The notes under the pieces are model-generated. The model was not told where the DNA came from, ran no database searches, and worked only from the letters and a program-made list of their open reading frames with translations. A stretch of DNA of 64,000 nt, taken from NCBI RefSeq assembly GCF_013387485.1, contig NZ_JABBXB010000001.1, positions 206,001 to 270,000 of the forward strand, read 5' to 3'. The first letter of the stretch is position 1; each line of letters opens with the position of its first letter. Below are positions 26,439-34,984 of the stretch, piece after piece. Made by a program: the position numbers and the translations under genes. The stretch is from Stenotrophomonas sp. SAM-B. GTDB lineage: Bacteria; Pseudomonadota; Gammaproteobacteria; Xanthomonadales; Xanthomonadaceae.

Positions 26439-26462
26439 GCCCAGCCGGCTGTTGTGTGAACT

Positions 26463-26486
26463 GAAGCCCCGCTCCGGCGGGGCTTC
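26463..26486. terminator. Bidirectional stem-loop terminator
   Basis: GAAGCCCCGC pairs with GCGGGGCTTC around a TCCG loop, between the convergent ends of the Gln-rich gene (plus) and the glyoxalase-fold gene (minus). The following T-rich tract is short. Confidence 0.75.
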
Positions 26487-26502
26487 GTTCGTCCGGGCCT
26501 GC

Positions 26503-27174
26503 TCAGGCAGAGCGCAGGTGCCAGCCCAGTGCGTCGTCTTCGACAACCGCGCCAGGCACCACGTCATGCAGCACGACGCGGATGCCGCGCGCATTTGGCA
26601 GCACTTTCTGCTCGGGGAACCAGCGGCGCGTGGCATCGACCACGATCAACAGGCCTTCATCATCGCCGAGCGGCGCGAAGTGCGGCGTCGGCTGTGACAA
26701 CGGCGCCAGCCCGAAGGCGTTCTGTGCGTTTGCCTGCACCTCGCCCACGTGTTCAGCGGGCAGGCCGACCTCGCTGATGCAGGTCATCTCGCTGCCATGG
26801 AATTCGCCCTGGCGCTCGCCGGCAGGCAAGCGCCGACGCGCGATCAACTCCAGGATCAGGCCGTCCGGCCCGGTGAAATAGATCGACTCTGAATCCCAGC
26901 GGCCATCGAAGGTGAAGTGGTCATGGCCCTTCAGATCGCGCTGCAGGGTGGCGCGTGCTTTCAGCCAGTCGGTGGCCGCTTCGAATCGATTGGCCGGGAC
27001 GTTGAACGCCAGGTGCACACCGCCGACCGGATTCGATCCTGCGGGTTGCAGCTGCAGGGTGCTCCAGCCGATGCGCACGGCCGAGCCGTCGACCGGCAGC
27101 TGAAGTTCATCGCGGAAGTACACCACGGTGGCGGCGACATCGGACACGGGAAGATCGATCTGATGGATACGCAT
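26503..27174 (-). CDS. Glyoxalase/bleomycin-resistance fold (VOC) protein
   Basis: 223 residues from the ATG at 27174. The N-terminal half (about 1-120) is a VOC module: MRIHQIDLPVSDVAATVVYF, RIGWSTLQLQPAG, VHLAFNVPANRFEAATDWL, and SIYFTGPDGLILELIARR, where the glutamate is a usual metal ligand. The second half repeats the fold weakly (ISEVGLPAEHVGEVQANAQNAFGL). The substrate is unknown; members range from lyases to dioxygenases and resistance proteins. An in-frame start 33 nt upstream (27207) is possible because no strong ribosome-binding site marks 27174. Confidence 0.8.
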   Translation of the reverse strand: MRIHQIDLPVSDVAATVVYFRDELQLPVDGSAVRIGWSTLQLQPAGSNPVGGVHLAFNVPANRFEAATDWLKARATLQRDLKGHDHFTFDGRWDSESIYFTGPDGLILELIARRRLPAGERQGEFHGSEMTCISEVGLPAEHVGEVQANAQNAFGLAPLSQPTPHFAPLGDDEGLLIVVDATRRWFPEQKVLPNARGIRVVLHDVVPGAVVEDDALGWHLRSA

Positions 27175-27369
27175 GATGATGGATGTCTCACGTAGATACA
27201 TCGACATTCTGCCGCAGATGCGTGTGCTTCAGCGATGAACGCGATGAAACATGCACCGGCTGCGAAGGCCCATCACCGGGCATTGCCGATGCGTTTGCTA
27301 CAACACGCTGTAGAAGCCGGGACGCACCACCGGCGCATCACACACCGCTATCAGAGGAGTACTCCCGCG

Positions 27370-28320
27370 ATGGGCATGCTGGTCGATGGAACATGGCAGG
27401 AAGGCACCGCGGGTGCCGCTGACAAGGACGGTCATTTCAAGCGCGAGGAATCCACCTTCCGCGATTGGTTGAGCGCCGACGGCAGTGCTGGCCCGAATGG
27501 GGAGCCTGGCGTCAAAGCGGCGCCTGGGCGGTTCCGACTGTATGTAAGTCTCGCCTGCCCGTGGGCACATCGCACGCTGATCGTGCGCGCGCTGAAAGGC
27601 CTGGAAGATATGATGCCTGTGTCGGTGGTCAACTGGCACATGGGTGATCAGGGCTGGACGTTTGAGCCCGGCCCGCAGGTGACGCCGGAGCCCGAACGCG
27701 GTGCGCGCTGTCTACATGAACTGTACGCGGCCGCCAAGCCGGGAATGACCGGCAAGGTGACAGTGCCAGTGCTGTGGGATCGCGAGCGCGGCAGGATCGT
27801 CAGCAATGAATCGGCGGACATCATCCGGATGTTCAACACCGCGTATGACGCACTGGGTGCGAAGGCCGGTGACTTCTATCCGGCCGCGCTGCGCTCCGGG
27901 ATCGATGCGATCAACGAACGGGTCTATGCGACCGTCAACAACGGTGTGTACCAGGCGGGCTTCGCCTCAACGCAGAAGGCCTATGAAGAGGCTGTTGGTC
28001 CGTTGTTCGATTCACTCATCTGGCTGGACGAGCGCCTTCAGCAACGCGAGTGGCTGGTGGGCGATGCCATGACCGAAGCTGATATCCGTCTGTTCACCAC
28101 CTTGATCCGCTTCGATGCTGTGTACTACGTGCACTTCAAGTGCAACGTGCGGCGCATTGCAGACTTCGCTGGCCTGCATGCGTTCGTGGCGCGGATGATG
28201 GCGATTCCGGAGGTGGCGGATACGGTGAACTTTGAGCACATCAAGCACCACTATTACGGGAGTCACCGGCATCTCAATCCGTCGGGGATCGTGCCGGTGG
28301 GGCCGGAGTGGGCTTATTGA
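27370..28320 (+). CDS. Glutathionyl-hydroquinone reductase (Xi-class GST)
   Basis: 316 residues, the usual length for YqjG/ECM4-type enzymes. They reduce glutathionyl-hydroquinones to hydroquinones with glutathione. The catalytic cysteine is C63 in LACPWAHRTLI, the CPWAHR hallmark of the class. NWHMGDQGWTF, FNSxx-like SNESADIIRMFN, and the C-terminal helical domain with FDAVYYVHFKCN also fit. The ATG at 27370 is preferred over the upstream in-frame 27235 because AGAGGAG lies 11 nt before it and the family aligns from there. It converges on comM. Confidence 0.9.
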   Translation: MGMLVDGTWQEGTAGAADKDGHFKREESTFRDWLSADGSAGPNGEPGVKAAPGRFRLYVSLACPWAHRTLIVRALKGLEDMMPVSVVNWHMGDQGWTFEPGPQVTPEPERGARCLHELYAAAKPGMTGKVTVPVLWDRERGRIVSNESADIIRMFNTAYDALGAKAGDFYPAALRSGIDAINERVYATVNNGVYQAGFASTQKAYEEAVGPLFDSLIWLDERLQQREWLVGDAMTEADIRLFTTLIRFDAVYYVHFKCNVRRIADFAGLHAFVARMMAIPEVADTVNFEHIKHHYYGSHRHLNPSGIVPVGPEWAY

Positions 28321-28351
28321 GTCAGCATTCCGGGCATCACGGCGTCTGGCT

Positions 28352-29854
28352 TCACCCGCCACCACCCCGATCCAACTGCCGATACCCGATCGCCTCCGCC
28401 ACATGCGCAGTCGCGATGTCCTGCGCATGACCCAGATCCGCCACCGTGCGCGCCACCCGCAGAATGCGATGCATTGAGCGCGCTGACAGCTGCAACTGCT
28501 CCACGGCATCCTCCAGCAGCTGCTGATCTTCCCGCGACAACCGGCAATGCTCGCTCAGCTCGAACGGCAACAGCTGCGCATTGGCTTTCCCACTGCGCAA
28601 CAGCTGCACCTCGCGCGCGGCCACCACGCGGGCGCGAACACTCGCGCTGTCCTCACCCAGCGGCGCGTCATCACGCAGCTCGCGCGGGTCCAGTCGGGGC
28701 ACTTCGACATGCAGGTCGATGCGGTCCATCAGCGGCCCGGAAACGCGCCCTCGATAGCGACGGATCACCTCTTCGGCGCAGAGGCAGCGCCCACTGCGAT
28801 CCCCCGCCCAGCCACACGGGCACGGATTCATGGCCGCAACGAGCTGGAACCGGGCGGGAAAGCGCTCGGTGCGGGCCGCGCGGCTGACCACCGCAACCCC
28901 GGATTCGATCGGCTCGCGCATGACTTCCAGCGCATGCCGACTCCACTCGGGCAGCTCATCCAGAAACAGCACCCCGTTGTGCGCCAGCGAAATCTCCCCA
29001 GGCCGGGGATGCGAGCCGCCGCCTATCAGCGCCACCGCGCTGGCGGTATGGTGCGGCGCTCTATACGGCCGTTGCCGCCATCGCCCCGCATCAATGCCCT
29101 GGCCACTGCACGAGGCGATGGTCGCCGCTTCCAGCGCCTCCAGCTCGCTGGCGGCGGGCAGGATGCCGGGCAGGCGCGAGGCCAGCAGCGTCTTGCCGCA
29201 GCCGGGGGTGCCGAGCAGCAACAGGTGATGCCCGCCGGCCGCCGCGACCTCCAGCGCCCGGCGCGCCTGCAGCTGGCCGCGTACGTCGCGCAGGTCGGGA
29301 ATGCTGACCGGCAGCGCAGCGGCGGCCACGGCGGGGGGCAGCGTACCGCTCTCAAGGGCGCTGCAGACTTCCAGCAGGGTGCGGGCGACGCGTACGTCGG
29401 CGTGCTGGGCCAGCGCGGCTTCCTCGCTGTTGGCGGCGGCCACGATCAGGCTGCGGCCGTCCCGGGCGGCGGCGATCGCCGCAGGCAGGACGCCGTCGAC
29501 CCCGCGCAGTTCACCGGTGAGGGCCAGCTCGCCCAGGAACTCGAACCTGTCCAGCGACTGCGCATCGATCTGGCCGCTGGCGGCGAGGATGCCGAGCGCG
29601 ATGGCCAGATCGAAGCGGCCGCCTTCTTTGGGCAGATCGGCCGGGGCCAGGTTGATGGTGATCCGCCGCTGCGGAAACTCGAAGCGTGCGCAGATCAGCG
29701 CGGCACGCACGCGGTCGCGGGACTCCCGCACGGCCGCGGCCGGCAGCCCGACGATCTGGGTATGGGGCAACCCGCCCGACAGGAATACTTCGATCCGTAC
29801 AGCGGGGGCTTTCACGCCGGCACGGGCACGGCTGTGCACCAGCGCGAGGCTCAT
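28352..29854 (-). CDS. comM: ComM/YifB family Mg-chelatase-like AAA ATPase
   Basis: 500 residues. A Lon-like N-terminal domain (about 1-170, starting MSLALVHSRA and VEVFLSGGLP-like) is followed by an AAA+ module with Walker A GTPGCGKT (215-222) and Walker B VLFLDELPEW (about 298-307), then a Mg-chelatase C-terminal domain. ComM is a helicase that extends branches during natural transformation in other gammaproteobacteria; that role is known for the family and not shown here. The start at 29854 gives the standard N-terminus. An in-frame upstream start adds 16 unrelated residues. Confidence 0.93.
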   Translation of the reverse strand: MSLALVHSRARAGVKAPAVRIEVFLSGGLPHTQIVGLPAAAVRESRDRVRAALICARFEFPQRRITINLAPADLPKEGGRFDLAIALGILAASGQIDAQSLDRFEFLGELALTGELRGVDGVLPAAIAAARDGRSLIVAAANSEEAALAQHADVRVARTLLEVCSALESGTLPPAVAAAALPVSIPDLRDVRGQLQARRALEVAAAGGHHLLLLGTPGCGKTLLASRLPGILPAASELEALEAATIASCSGQGIDAGRWRQRPYRAPHHTASAVALIGGGSHPRPGEISLAHNGVLFLDELPEWSRHALEVMREPIESGVAVVSRAARTERFPARFQLVAAMNPCPCGWAGDRSGRCLCAEEVIRRYRGRVSGPLMDRIDLHVEVPRLDPRELRDDAPLGEDSASVRARVVAAREVQLLRSGKANAQLLPFELSEHCRLSREDQQLLEDAVEQLQLSARSMHRILRVARTVADLGHAQDIATAHVAEAIGYRQLDRGGGG

Positions 29855-30014
29855 GCGGTTGTTTCCGGGGTCTGCGGCATGCCAGGAACAATGGCAGGGC
29901 ACGGAGACCGCAATCCATCAGTGCTTGCCCCGCCGTGGGGTAGGCAAACCGTGCCGCAGTGTCCAGGCACTCCCGCTAGACTGGACGCCCCCACGCACCA
30001 CGCCGTCGAACACC

Positions 30015-30854
30015 ATGGATATGCACCACCGCTCCGGCCCGATCGAACTGGTCGCCATCGACATGGATGGGACCCTGCTCGATCCCGCGCACACGCTGAC
30101 GCCCCGGGTCATGCAGGCCATCGCCCGCGCCCGCGCGCAGGGCGTCCAGGTGGTGCTGGCCAGTGGCCGCCCGGTGTCGGGGATGGCGCCGTTCCTGCAG
30201 CAGTTGGGTATCGAGGGCGAGCAGGACTACTGCATCGCCTGCAATGGCGCGGTGGTGCAGAACATTGGCAGCGGCCAGCGCGTCATCGAGTTTCCGCTGA
30301 GCTTCGAGGACTTCGTGTTCTGCGAGCGGATCTCGCGCGAGCTGGGCATTCACTTCCAGGCGCTCGATGGCCGGCGCATGTATACGCCCAACCAGGACAT
30401 CAGCCTGTATACGGTGGCCGATTCGCACCTGTCGAACGTGCCGCTGTCGTATCGCCGGGTCGAAGACATGGACCCGGCCATGCAGTTCATCAAACTGATG
30501 ATGATCGACGAGCCGGAGGTGCTGGATGCCGCCATCCAGCGCCTGCCCTCGGAACTGACCGACCGCTTCGCGGTGCTCAAGAGCGCGCCGTTCTTCCTGG
30601 AGGTCTTCGATCACCGCGCGGGGAAGGGGCCGAGCCTGGAGAAGCTGGCCGCGCACCTCGGCGTGGACCGCGCCAACGTGATGGCGGTGGGCGATCAGGA
30701 GAACGACCTGACCATGCTGCAGTTCGCCGGCACCAGTGTCGCCATGGGCAACGCGATTCCGGCGGTGAAACAGACCGCGCGCTTCGAGACCGCGACCAAC
30801 GCCGAGGACGGCGTGGCGTTGGCGATCGAGCGGTTCGTGTTGCAGGACGCGTAA
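30015..30854 (+). CDS. Cof-type HAD-IIB hydrolase
   Basis: 279 residues. The HAD nucleophile motif is AIDMDGTLLD (D16 and D18), motif II is LASGRP, and motif IV is GDQENDLTML near residue 231. A type-IIB cap domain lies between. ISLYTVADSHL and MQFIKLMMIDEPEVL resemble YidA-like sugar phosphatases, so a sugar-phosphate substrate is likely but unproven. It starts 160 bp from comM, divergently, and converges on ubiK. A second ATG six bases downstream (30021) is possible. Confidence 0.9.
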   Translation: MDMHHRSGPIELVAIDMDGTLLDPAHTLTPRVMQAIARARAQGVQVVLASGRPVSGMAPFLQQLGIEGEQDYCIACNGAVVQNIGSGQRVIEFPLSFEDFVFCERISRELGIHFQALDGRRMYTPNQDISLYTVADSHLSNVPLSYRRVEDMDPAMQFIKLMMIDEPEVLDAAIQRLPSELTDRFAVLKSAPFFLEVFDHRAGKGPSLEKLAAHLGVDRANVMAVGDQENDLTMLQFAGTSVAMGNAIPAVKQTARFETATNAEDGVALAIERFVLQDA

Positions 30855-30875
30855 GCGAAGGCCAGCCCGACGGAT

Positions 30876-31139
30876 TTACTCCCGAGGCGCAGCCGACCCG
30901 TCACGCGCTTCCAGCGCGGCCACCGTCTTCTCCAGCGCCTCCAGCTTCTCGCGGGTGCGCAGCAGCACCGCACGCTGCACGTCGAATTCCTCGCGGGTCA
31001 CCAGGTCCAGCTTGCCCAGCCCGGCCTGCAGCGCGGTCTTGAAGGTGGCCTGCAGTTCTTCGCGCGACTGGCGCAGGCCCGGGGGGACCATGTCGCTCAG
31101 GCGGCGGGCGAGGTCATCCAGGTGGTTGAGGTCGATCAT
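30876..31139 (-). CDS. ubiK: Ubiquinone biosynthesis accessory factor UbiK
   Basis: 87 residues. The amphipathic N-terminal half (MIDLNHLDDLARRLSDMVPP) and the C-terminal coiled coil (VTREEFDVQRAVLLRTREKLEALEKTV split) are the BMFP/YqiC pattern. UbiK helps the soluble ubiquinone-biosynthesis complex and binds lipid-associated UbiJ. The ATG at 31139 is the family start. It lies 126 bp from, and divergent to, the P-II gene, an arrangement common in xanthomonads. Confidence 0.88.
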   Translation of the reverse strand: MIDLNHLDDLARRLSDMVPPGLRQSREELQATFKTALQAGLGKLDLVTREEFDVQRAVLLRTREKLEALEKTVAALEARDGSAAPRE

Positions 31140-31172
31140 GCTGCGGCTCCGCGGGGTATGCGCCAAGGATAA

Positions 31173-31604
<432 letters not shown>

Positions 31605-31635
31605 CGCGCGCCGGCTTTCCCGAGGGCACCCGCGA

Positions 31636-32289
31636 TCAGGCGTGGCCCTTGAACCAGCGGTAGAAACGCTTCCAGGCCACGCGCACGCCGGCCACCCAGC
31701 GCGGATCGGCGACCTGGGCCGCCTCGGCGGGGCTGGGACGCTCGCCGGTCAGGCGTTGGCGCATCTTCAGCAGGTTCTTCATGTCGCTGCGGCGCAGCTG
31801 GCGCGACACCGGGTGCACCGGCAGCCAGCGCGGGCTGCGCCAGGCCGAGGTGAAATCGACCAGCACCGGCACGCCCCCGCTGACCATCACGTTGGTGCCG
31901 TGCAGATCGTTGTGGGTGATGCCCGCGGCATGCAGGCGCGTAAGGGCGTACTGCAGCTGCTCGAAGACCTCGATGCCGACCGACTGGGCCGCGCTCAGGG
32001 TCTGGCCGGGAATGAACTCCATGCCCAGCGCGAGCCCACCGATGGTGCCGAGCAGGGCAGGGGCATGTTTCCAGCCGCTCAGGCGCTGCAGGATGCGCGC
32101 CTCGCGGCGGACCAGCAGGCGGGCGATCGGCGACAGGGGGGTGCCGCGGTAACGGGTGTAATCCTTGACCACGGCAGGCTGGCCATTGAGGCAGGTCCGG
32201 TAGACGTCGGGTTCCAGGAGGCGTTCGCCGCGCTTGAGCAGCTCGGCGGGGGCGGTGTCATCGACACACGGGGCAACGAGTGTATTCAT
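31636..32289 (-). CDS. RIO/LPS-kinase-like small protein kinase
   Basis: 217 residues. A compact kinase fold: lysine in VVKDYTRYRGT (K42), glutamate in RREARIL (E63), the catalytic loop HNDLHGTNVMV (126-136, D128) and the metal motif VDF (D145). The glycine-rich loop is weak and no large C-lobe is present, as in RIO and Kdo/heptose kinases. The basic C-terminus (RVAWKRFYRWFKGHA) could bind membrane or lipopolysaccharide. It is divergent from the LpxO-type gene, so a lipid A/core sugar substrate is plausible but unproven. Confidence 0.75.
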   Translation of the reverse strand: MNTLVAPCVDDTAPAELLKRGERLLEPDVYRTCLNGQPAVVKDYTRYRGTPLSPIARLLVRREARILQRLSGWKHAPALLGTIGGLALGMEFIPGQTLSAAQSVGIEVFEQLQYALTRLHAAGITHNDLHGTNVMVSGGVPVLVDFTSAWRSPRWLPVHPVSRQLRRSDMKNLLKMRQRLTGERPSPAEAAQVADPRWVAGVRVAWKRFYRWFKGHA

Positions 32290-32787
32290 AGGGGTCTGTG
32301 CGACCCGGCGGTCGGCGCAATGCGTCAGGCGTACCGGTGCTGCTTAACGTGGGGAACTAAAGATTTCGTTAATTTTAGTACTCGGCAGTACACGAATCCA
32401 GATGATGTCGGAGAAATGTCGTAGCGCAGCGTGGAACAGTTCGTCACGCTGAAGCGGACAATCCTGTATCGTTTGAAAGAATTTTGTTTTCAATCAGAGG
32501 GTTGGAGGCCTGCCCTGGGGACGTGCGCGGCAGGCACGGCTGCCGTGCGTCCATGGAAGGGTTCTCCGGGGAGGGACGGCTGGCAGGGCCGCCCAGCCAC
32601 GCCGCGCTGAACATCGCCCAGCCCGTGCTTGACCGCGACGCGGGCGCTGCCGACCATATGCTGTTGCTTGCGACATCGGCGGCCGCCCCTCCCCGGCACG
32701 TCCCCGCCTCCTGCCGCCCTATCGATGCCGGTCACTGCCGTGCATCGCCCCCACCATTTCGGGTCCGGCCATGCCGGAGGAAGACTG
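32290..32787. other. 498-bp gene-free divergent promoter region
   Basis: It lies between the kinase gene (minus) and the LpxO-type gene (plus). The part at 32340-32500 is clearly richer in A/T than its neighbours and likely holds both promoters. Two small inverted repeats occur upstream of the kinase: ACTAAA/TTTAGT (32356-32361 and 32374-32379) and GTACT-CGGC-AGTAC (32378-32391). I see no convincing ORF or RNA. Confidence 0.5.
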
Positions 32788-33693
32788 ATGATCAAGATCG
32801 TGCTGGCAGGGCTGTTCATCGCCTGCGTGCTGTACATCCATTACCGCGGCAAGGTGCGCGCGCGCTGGTCGCGCCAGCTGCTGGACCACTCCAGCTTCAT
32901 GGCCCCTATCAACGTGATCATGTACGCGTTCTCGAAGGTGCCGACCACGCCGTTCCTGGATCCGGGCAAGGAATTCCCGCAGCTCGAGCCGCTGCGCCAG
33001 AACTGGCAGATGATCCGCGACGAAGCGCTGGCCCTGCGCGATGCCGACAAGATCGCCGCCTCCAGCACGTTCAACGATGCGGGCTTCAACTCGTTCTTCC
33101 GCCGCGGCTGGAAGCGCTTCTACCTGAAGTGGTATGGCCCGTCACACCCGTCGGCCAAGGCGCTGTGCCCGAAGACCACCGCGCTGCTGGAATCGCTGCC
33201 GGACGTGCGCGCGGCGATGTTCGCCCAGTTGCCCTCGGGTAGTGAACTGCGCCCGCACCGCGATCCCTTCGCCGGCTCGCTGCGCCTGCACCTGGGCCTG
33301 GCCACGCCGAACGATGACGCCTGCTACATCGAAGTGGACGGCATCCGGAAGAGCTGGCGCGACGGTGAGTGGATGATGTTCGACGAGACCTACATCCACC
33401 ACGCGCACAACGAGACGCCGGATGACCGCGTGATCCTGTTCTGCGATATCGCCCGCCCGCTGCGCTTCGGCCTGCCGGGCCTGTTCAACCGCGCCGTGGC
33501 TTCCACGCTGCTGGCCGGTGGCGCCTCGCCGAACCTGCCGGGCGACCCGACCGGTGGCGTCAACAAGGCCTTCGGCAGCGTCTACAAGGTGCGCCTGAAG
33601 GCCAAGGCGCTGCGCGAGCGCAGCGTGGTCGCCTACCAGGTGATCAAGTGGGGACTGGTGGTGGCGGTGATCGCCGGCATCTGGGCGATCTGA
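32788..33693 (+). CDS. LpxO-type lipid A 2-hydroxylase (Fe(II)/2-oxoglutarate dioxygenase)
   Basis: 301 residues, the LpxO length. It is an aspartyl/asparaginyl beta-hydroxylase-fold protein anchored by an N-terminal helix (about 3-18) and a C-terminal helix (about 283-300). Metal and cosubstrate residues fall in ELRPHRDPFAG (H157, D159) and MMFDETYIHHAHNET (about 197-210), followed by the arginine of DDRVILFCDI. LpxO hydroxylates a secondary acyl chain of lipid A at the inner membrane. GGAGG lies 8 nt before the ATG. Closely related dioxygenases with other targets exist, so the substrate is inferred. Confidence 0.85.
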   Translation: MIKIVLAGLFIACVLYIHYRGKVRARWSRQLLDHSSFMAPINVIMYAFSKVPTTPFLDPGKEFPQLEPLRQNWQMIRDEALALRDADKIAASSTFNDAGFNSFFRRGWKRFYLKWYGPSHPSAKALCPKTTALLESLPDVRAAMFAQLPSGSELRPHRDPFAGSLRLHLGLATPNDDACYIEVDGIRKSWRDGEWMMFDETYIHHAHNETPDDRVILFCDIARPLRFGLPGLFNRAVASTLLAGGASPNLPGDPTGGVNKAFGSVYKVRLKAKALRERSVVAYQVIKWGLVVAVIAGIWAI

Positions 33694-33710
33694 GCCGGGG
33701 TGCATGAGGT

Positions 33711-33734
33711 TGCCGGCCAGCGGCCGGTACTACC
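33711..33734 (-). repeat. SMAG-type palindromic repeat (GGCCGCTGGCC subtype)
   Basis: Palindrome around CCAGCGG with complementary CCGGCC/GGCCGG arms and a right-end CTACC (GGTAG on the minus strand), just downstream of the LpxO-type gene. Confidence 0.85.
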
Positions 33735-33741
33735 GGGCATG

Positions 33742-33774
33742 AAAAACCCGCGCTGTTGCCAGCGCGGGTTTTTT
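33742..33774. terminator. Strong bidirectional intrinsic terminator
   Basis: AAAAACCCGCGCT and AGCGCGGGTTTTTT form a long stem with a short GTTGCC-type loop, with a T-run at the right and an A-run at the left. It lies between the convergent LpxO-type gene and speE and can serve both. Confidence 0.9.
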
Positions 33775-33796
33775 GTTGCCTGCATCAATGTGGTCC

Positions 33797-33929
33797 GCAC
33801 CGACCAACGGTCGGTGCCTACCGCCATGGCCGGGTTTTCCGGTCAACGCCGAAGCCGACGTCGACCGGTAGGTGCCGACCGTCAATTGGCAGCCGCACGC
33901 ACCGGTAGGTGCCGACCGTTGGTCGGCAC
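33797..33929. repeat. Cluster of SMAG-type repeats (three units, one partial)
   Basis: Unit 1 (33797-33822) has GACCAACGGTC flanked by GCACC/GGTGC and ends in CTACC. A partial unit GTAGGTGCCGACCG is at 33868-33881. Unit 3 (33904-33929) is in the other orientation, GGTAGGTGCCGACCGTTGG onward. They lie in the gap upstream of the 3' end of speE. Confidence 0.8.
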
Positions 33930-33937
33930 GCCTTCGA

Positions 33938-34792
33938 TCAGCCCTTCAGGGCTGCCGCCACGAACGGCGGGGTCACCAGCACGCCGGTGTGCAGCGCGGC
34001 GGTGTAGTACAGCGTCTCGAACGACTTGGCGGCCGAATCGGCCTGGCGGAAATCGAAGCTGCTCTCGCCCTTGCGGGCCAGGGTCACGCTCCACCAGCCG
34101 GTCGGGTAGCACGGCTGCGGGAACGGCAGGGTCTTGAACGAACCGAAACCGGCCTTGCCCATCTCGGCGCGCATTTCGTTGATCAGGTCCAGCTGCATCA
34201 GCGGCGACTCGGACTGCTGCACCAGGATGCCGTCATCCTTCAGGGCCTTGAAGCAGCTCTCATAGAACGCCTTGTTGAACAGGCCTTCGCCCGGGCCGAC
34301 CGGATCGGTGGAGTCCACGATCACCACGTCCACGCTGCCGGCCGGGCAGTTGGCCATGTAGGCCACGCCGTCGTCGAACATCAGCTCGGCGCGCGGGTCG
34401 TCGTTGGAATCGCACAGTTCCGGGAAATGCTTGCGGGCCATCACGGTGACCTGCTCGTCGATGTCGCACTGGGTCACGCTCTCCACGCCCTGGTGCTTGA
34501 GCACTTCGCGCAGGGTGCCGCAGTCGCCGCCGCCGATGATCACCACGCGCTTGGGCGCGGCATGGGTGAACAGCACCGGGTGGCTGATCATCTCGTGGTA
34601 GAAGAAGTTGTCCTTGCTGGTCAACATGATGGCGCCATCGATGGTCATCAGGTTGCCCCAATCGGTGGTCGCGAAGATCTCGATCTTCTGGAACGGCGAC
34701 TGCACTTCATCCAGCTTGCCGGTCAGGCGGTAGCCGATGGCCGAGCCGGTGCGCTCGAAGTGTTCGATGTACCAGTTGTTGTTGTCAGTCAT
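33938..34792 (-). CDS. speE: Spermidine synthase
   Basis: 284 residues. It transfers aminopropyl from decarboxylated SAM to putrescine. The SAM site is VVIIGGGDCGTLREVLKH (GGGD at 87-90), an acidic strand QCDIDEQV follows, and the catalytic region VDSTDPVGPGEGLF matches the family. NWYIEHFERTGSAIGYRL is a typical N-terminus. The start at 34792 was chosen by this alignment; the upstream in-frame start at 34951 would add 53 unrelated residues over the promoter region. It is divergent from speA (arginine decarboxylase), the other polyamine gene. Confidence 0.94.
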   Translation of the reverse strand: MTDNNNWYIEHFERTGSAIGYRLTGKLDEVQSPFQKIEIFATTDWGNLMTIDGAIMLTSKDNFFYHEMISHPVLFTHAAPKRVVIIGGGDCGTLREVLKHQGVESVTQCDIDEQVTVMARKHFPELCDSNDDPRAELMFDDGVAYMANCPAGSVDVVIVDSTDPVGPGEGLFNKAFYESCFKALKDDGILVQQSESPLMQLDLINEMRAEMGKAGFGSFKTLPFPQPCYPTGWWSVTLARKGESSFDFRQADSAAKSFETLYYTAALHTGVLVTPPFVAAALKG

Positions 34793-34913
34793 GGAATAGC
34801 AGTCCTGTTCGGAAGGGTGTTGGAGCCGGGCTGGCGGCGGTGCCGCGTGGCGCAAGCCACGTCCGGACGGGTTGGCCCGTTCAGGTTTGAAGCCTGAGCA
34901 CGGGCGCGGGCGC

Positions 34914-34953
34914 GCATGATAACGGAGCTGTCGCCACATAGGCGTTATCATGC
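34914..34953. promoter_or_regulatory. Perfect 11-bp inverted repeat in the speE-speA divergent promoter region
   Basis: GCATGATAACG (34914-34924) and its exact reverse complement CGTTATCATGC (34943-34953) are separated by 18 bp. Each arm contains TATCAT reading away from the centre, so the arms may double as the two divergent -10 elements. It could be a shared operator for polyamine genes. Confidence 0.55.
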
Positions 34954-34984
34954 ACCCCCTTTTTTACCAACCAGGCCCACTGAA

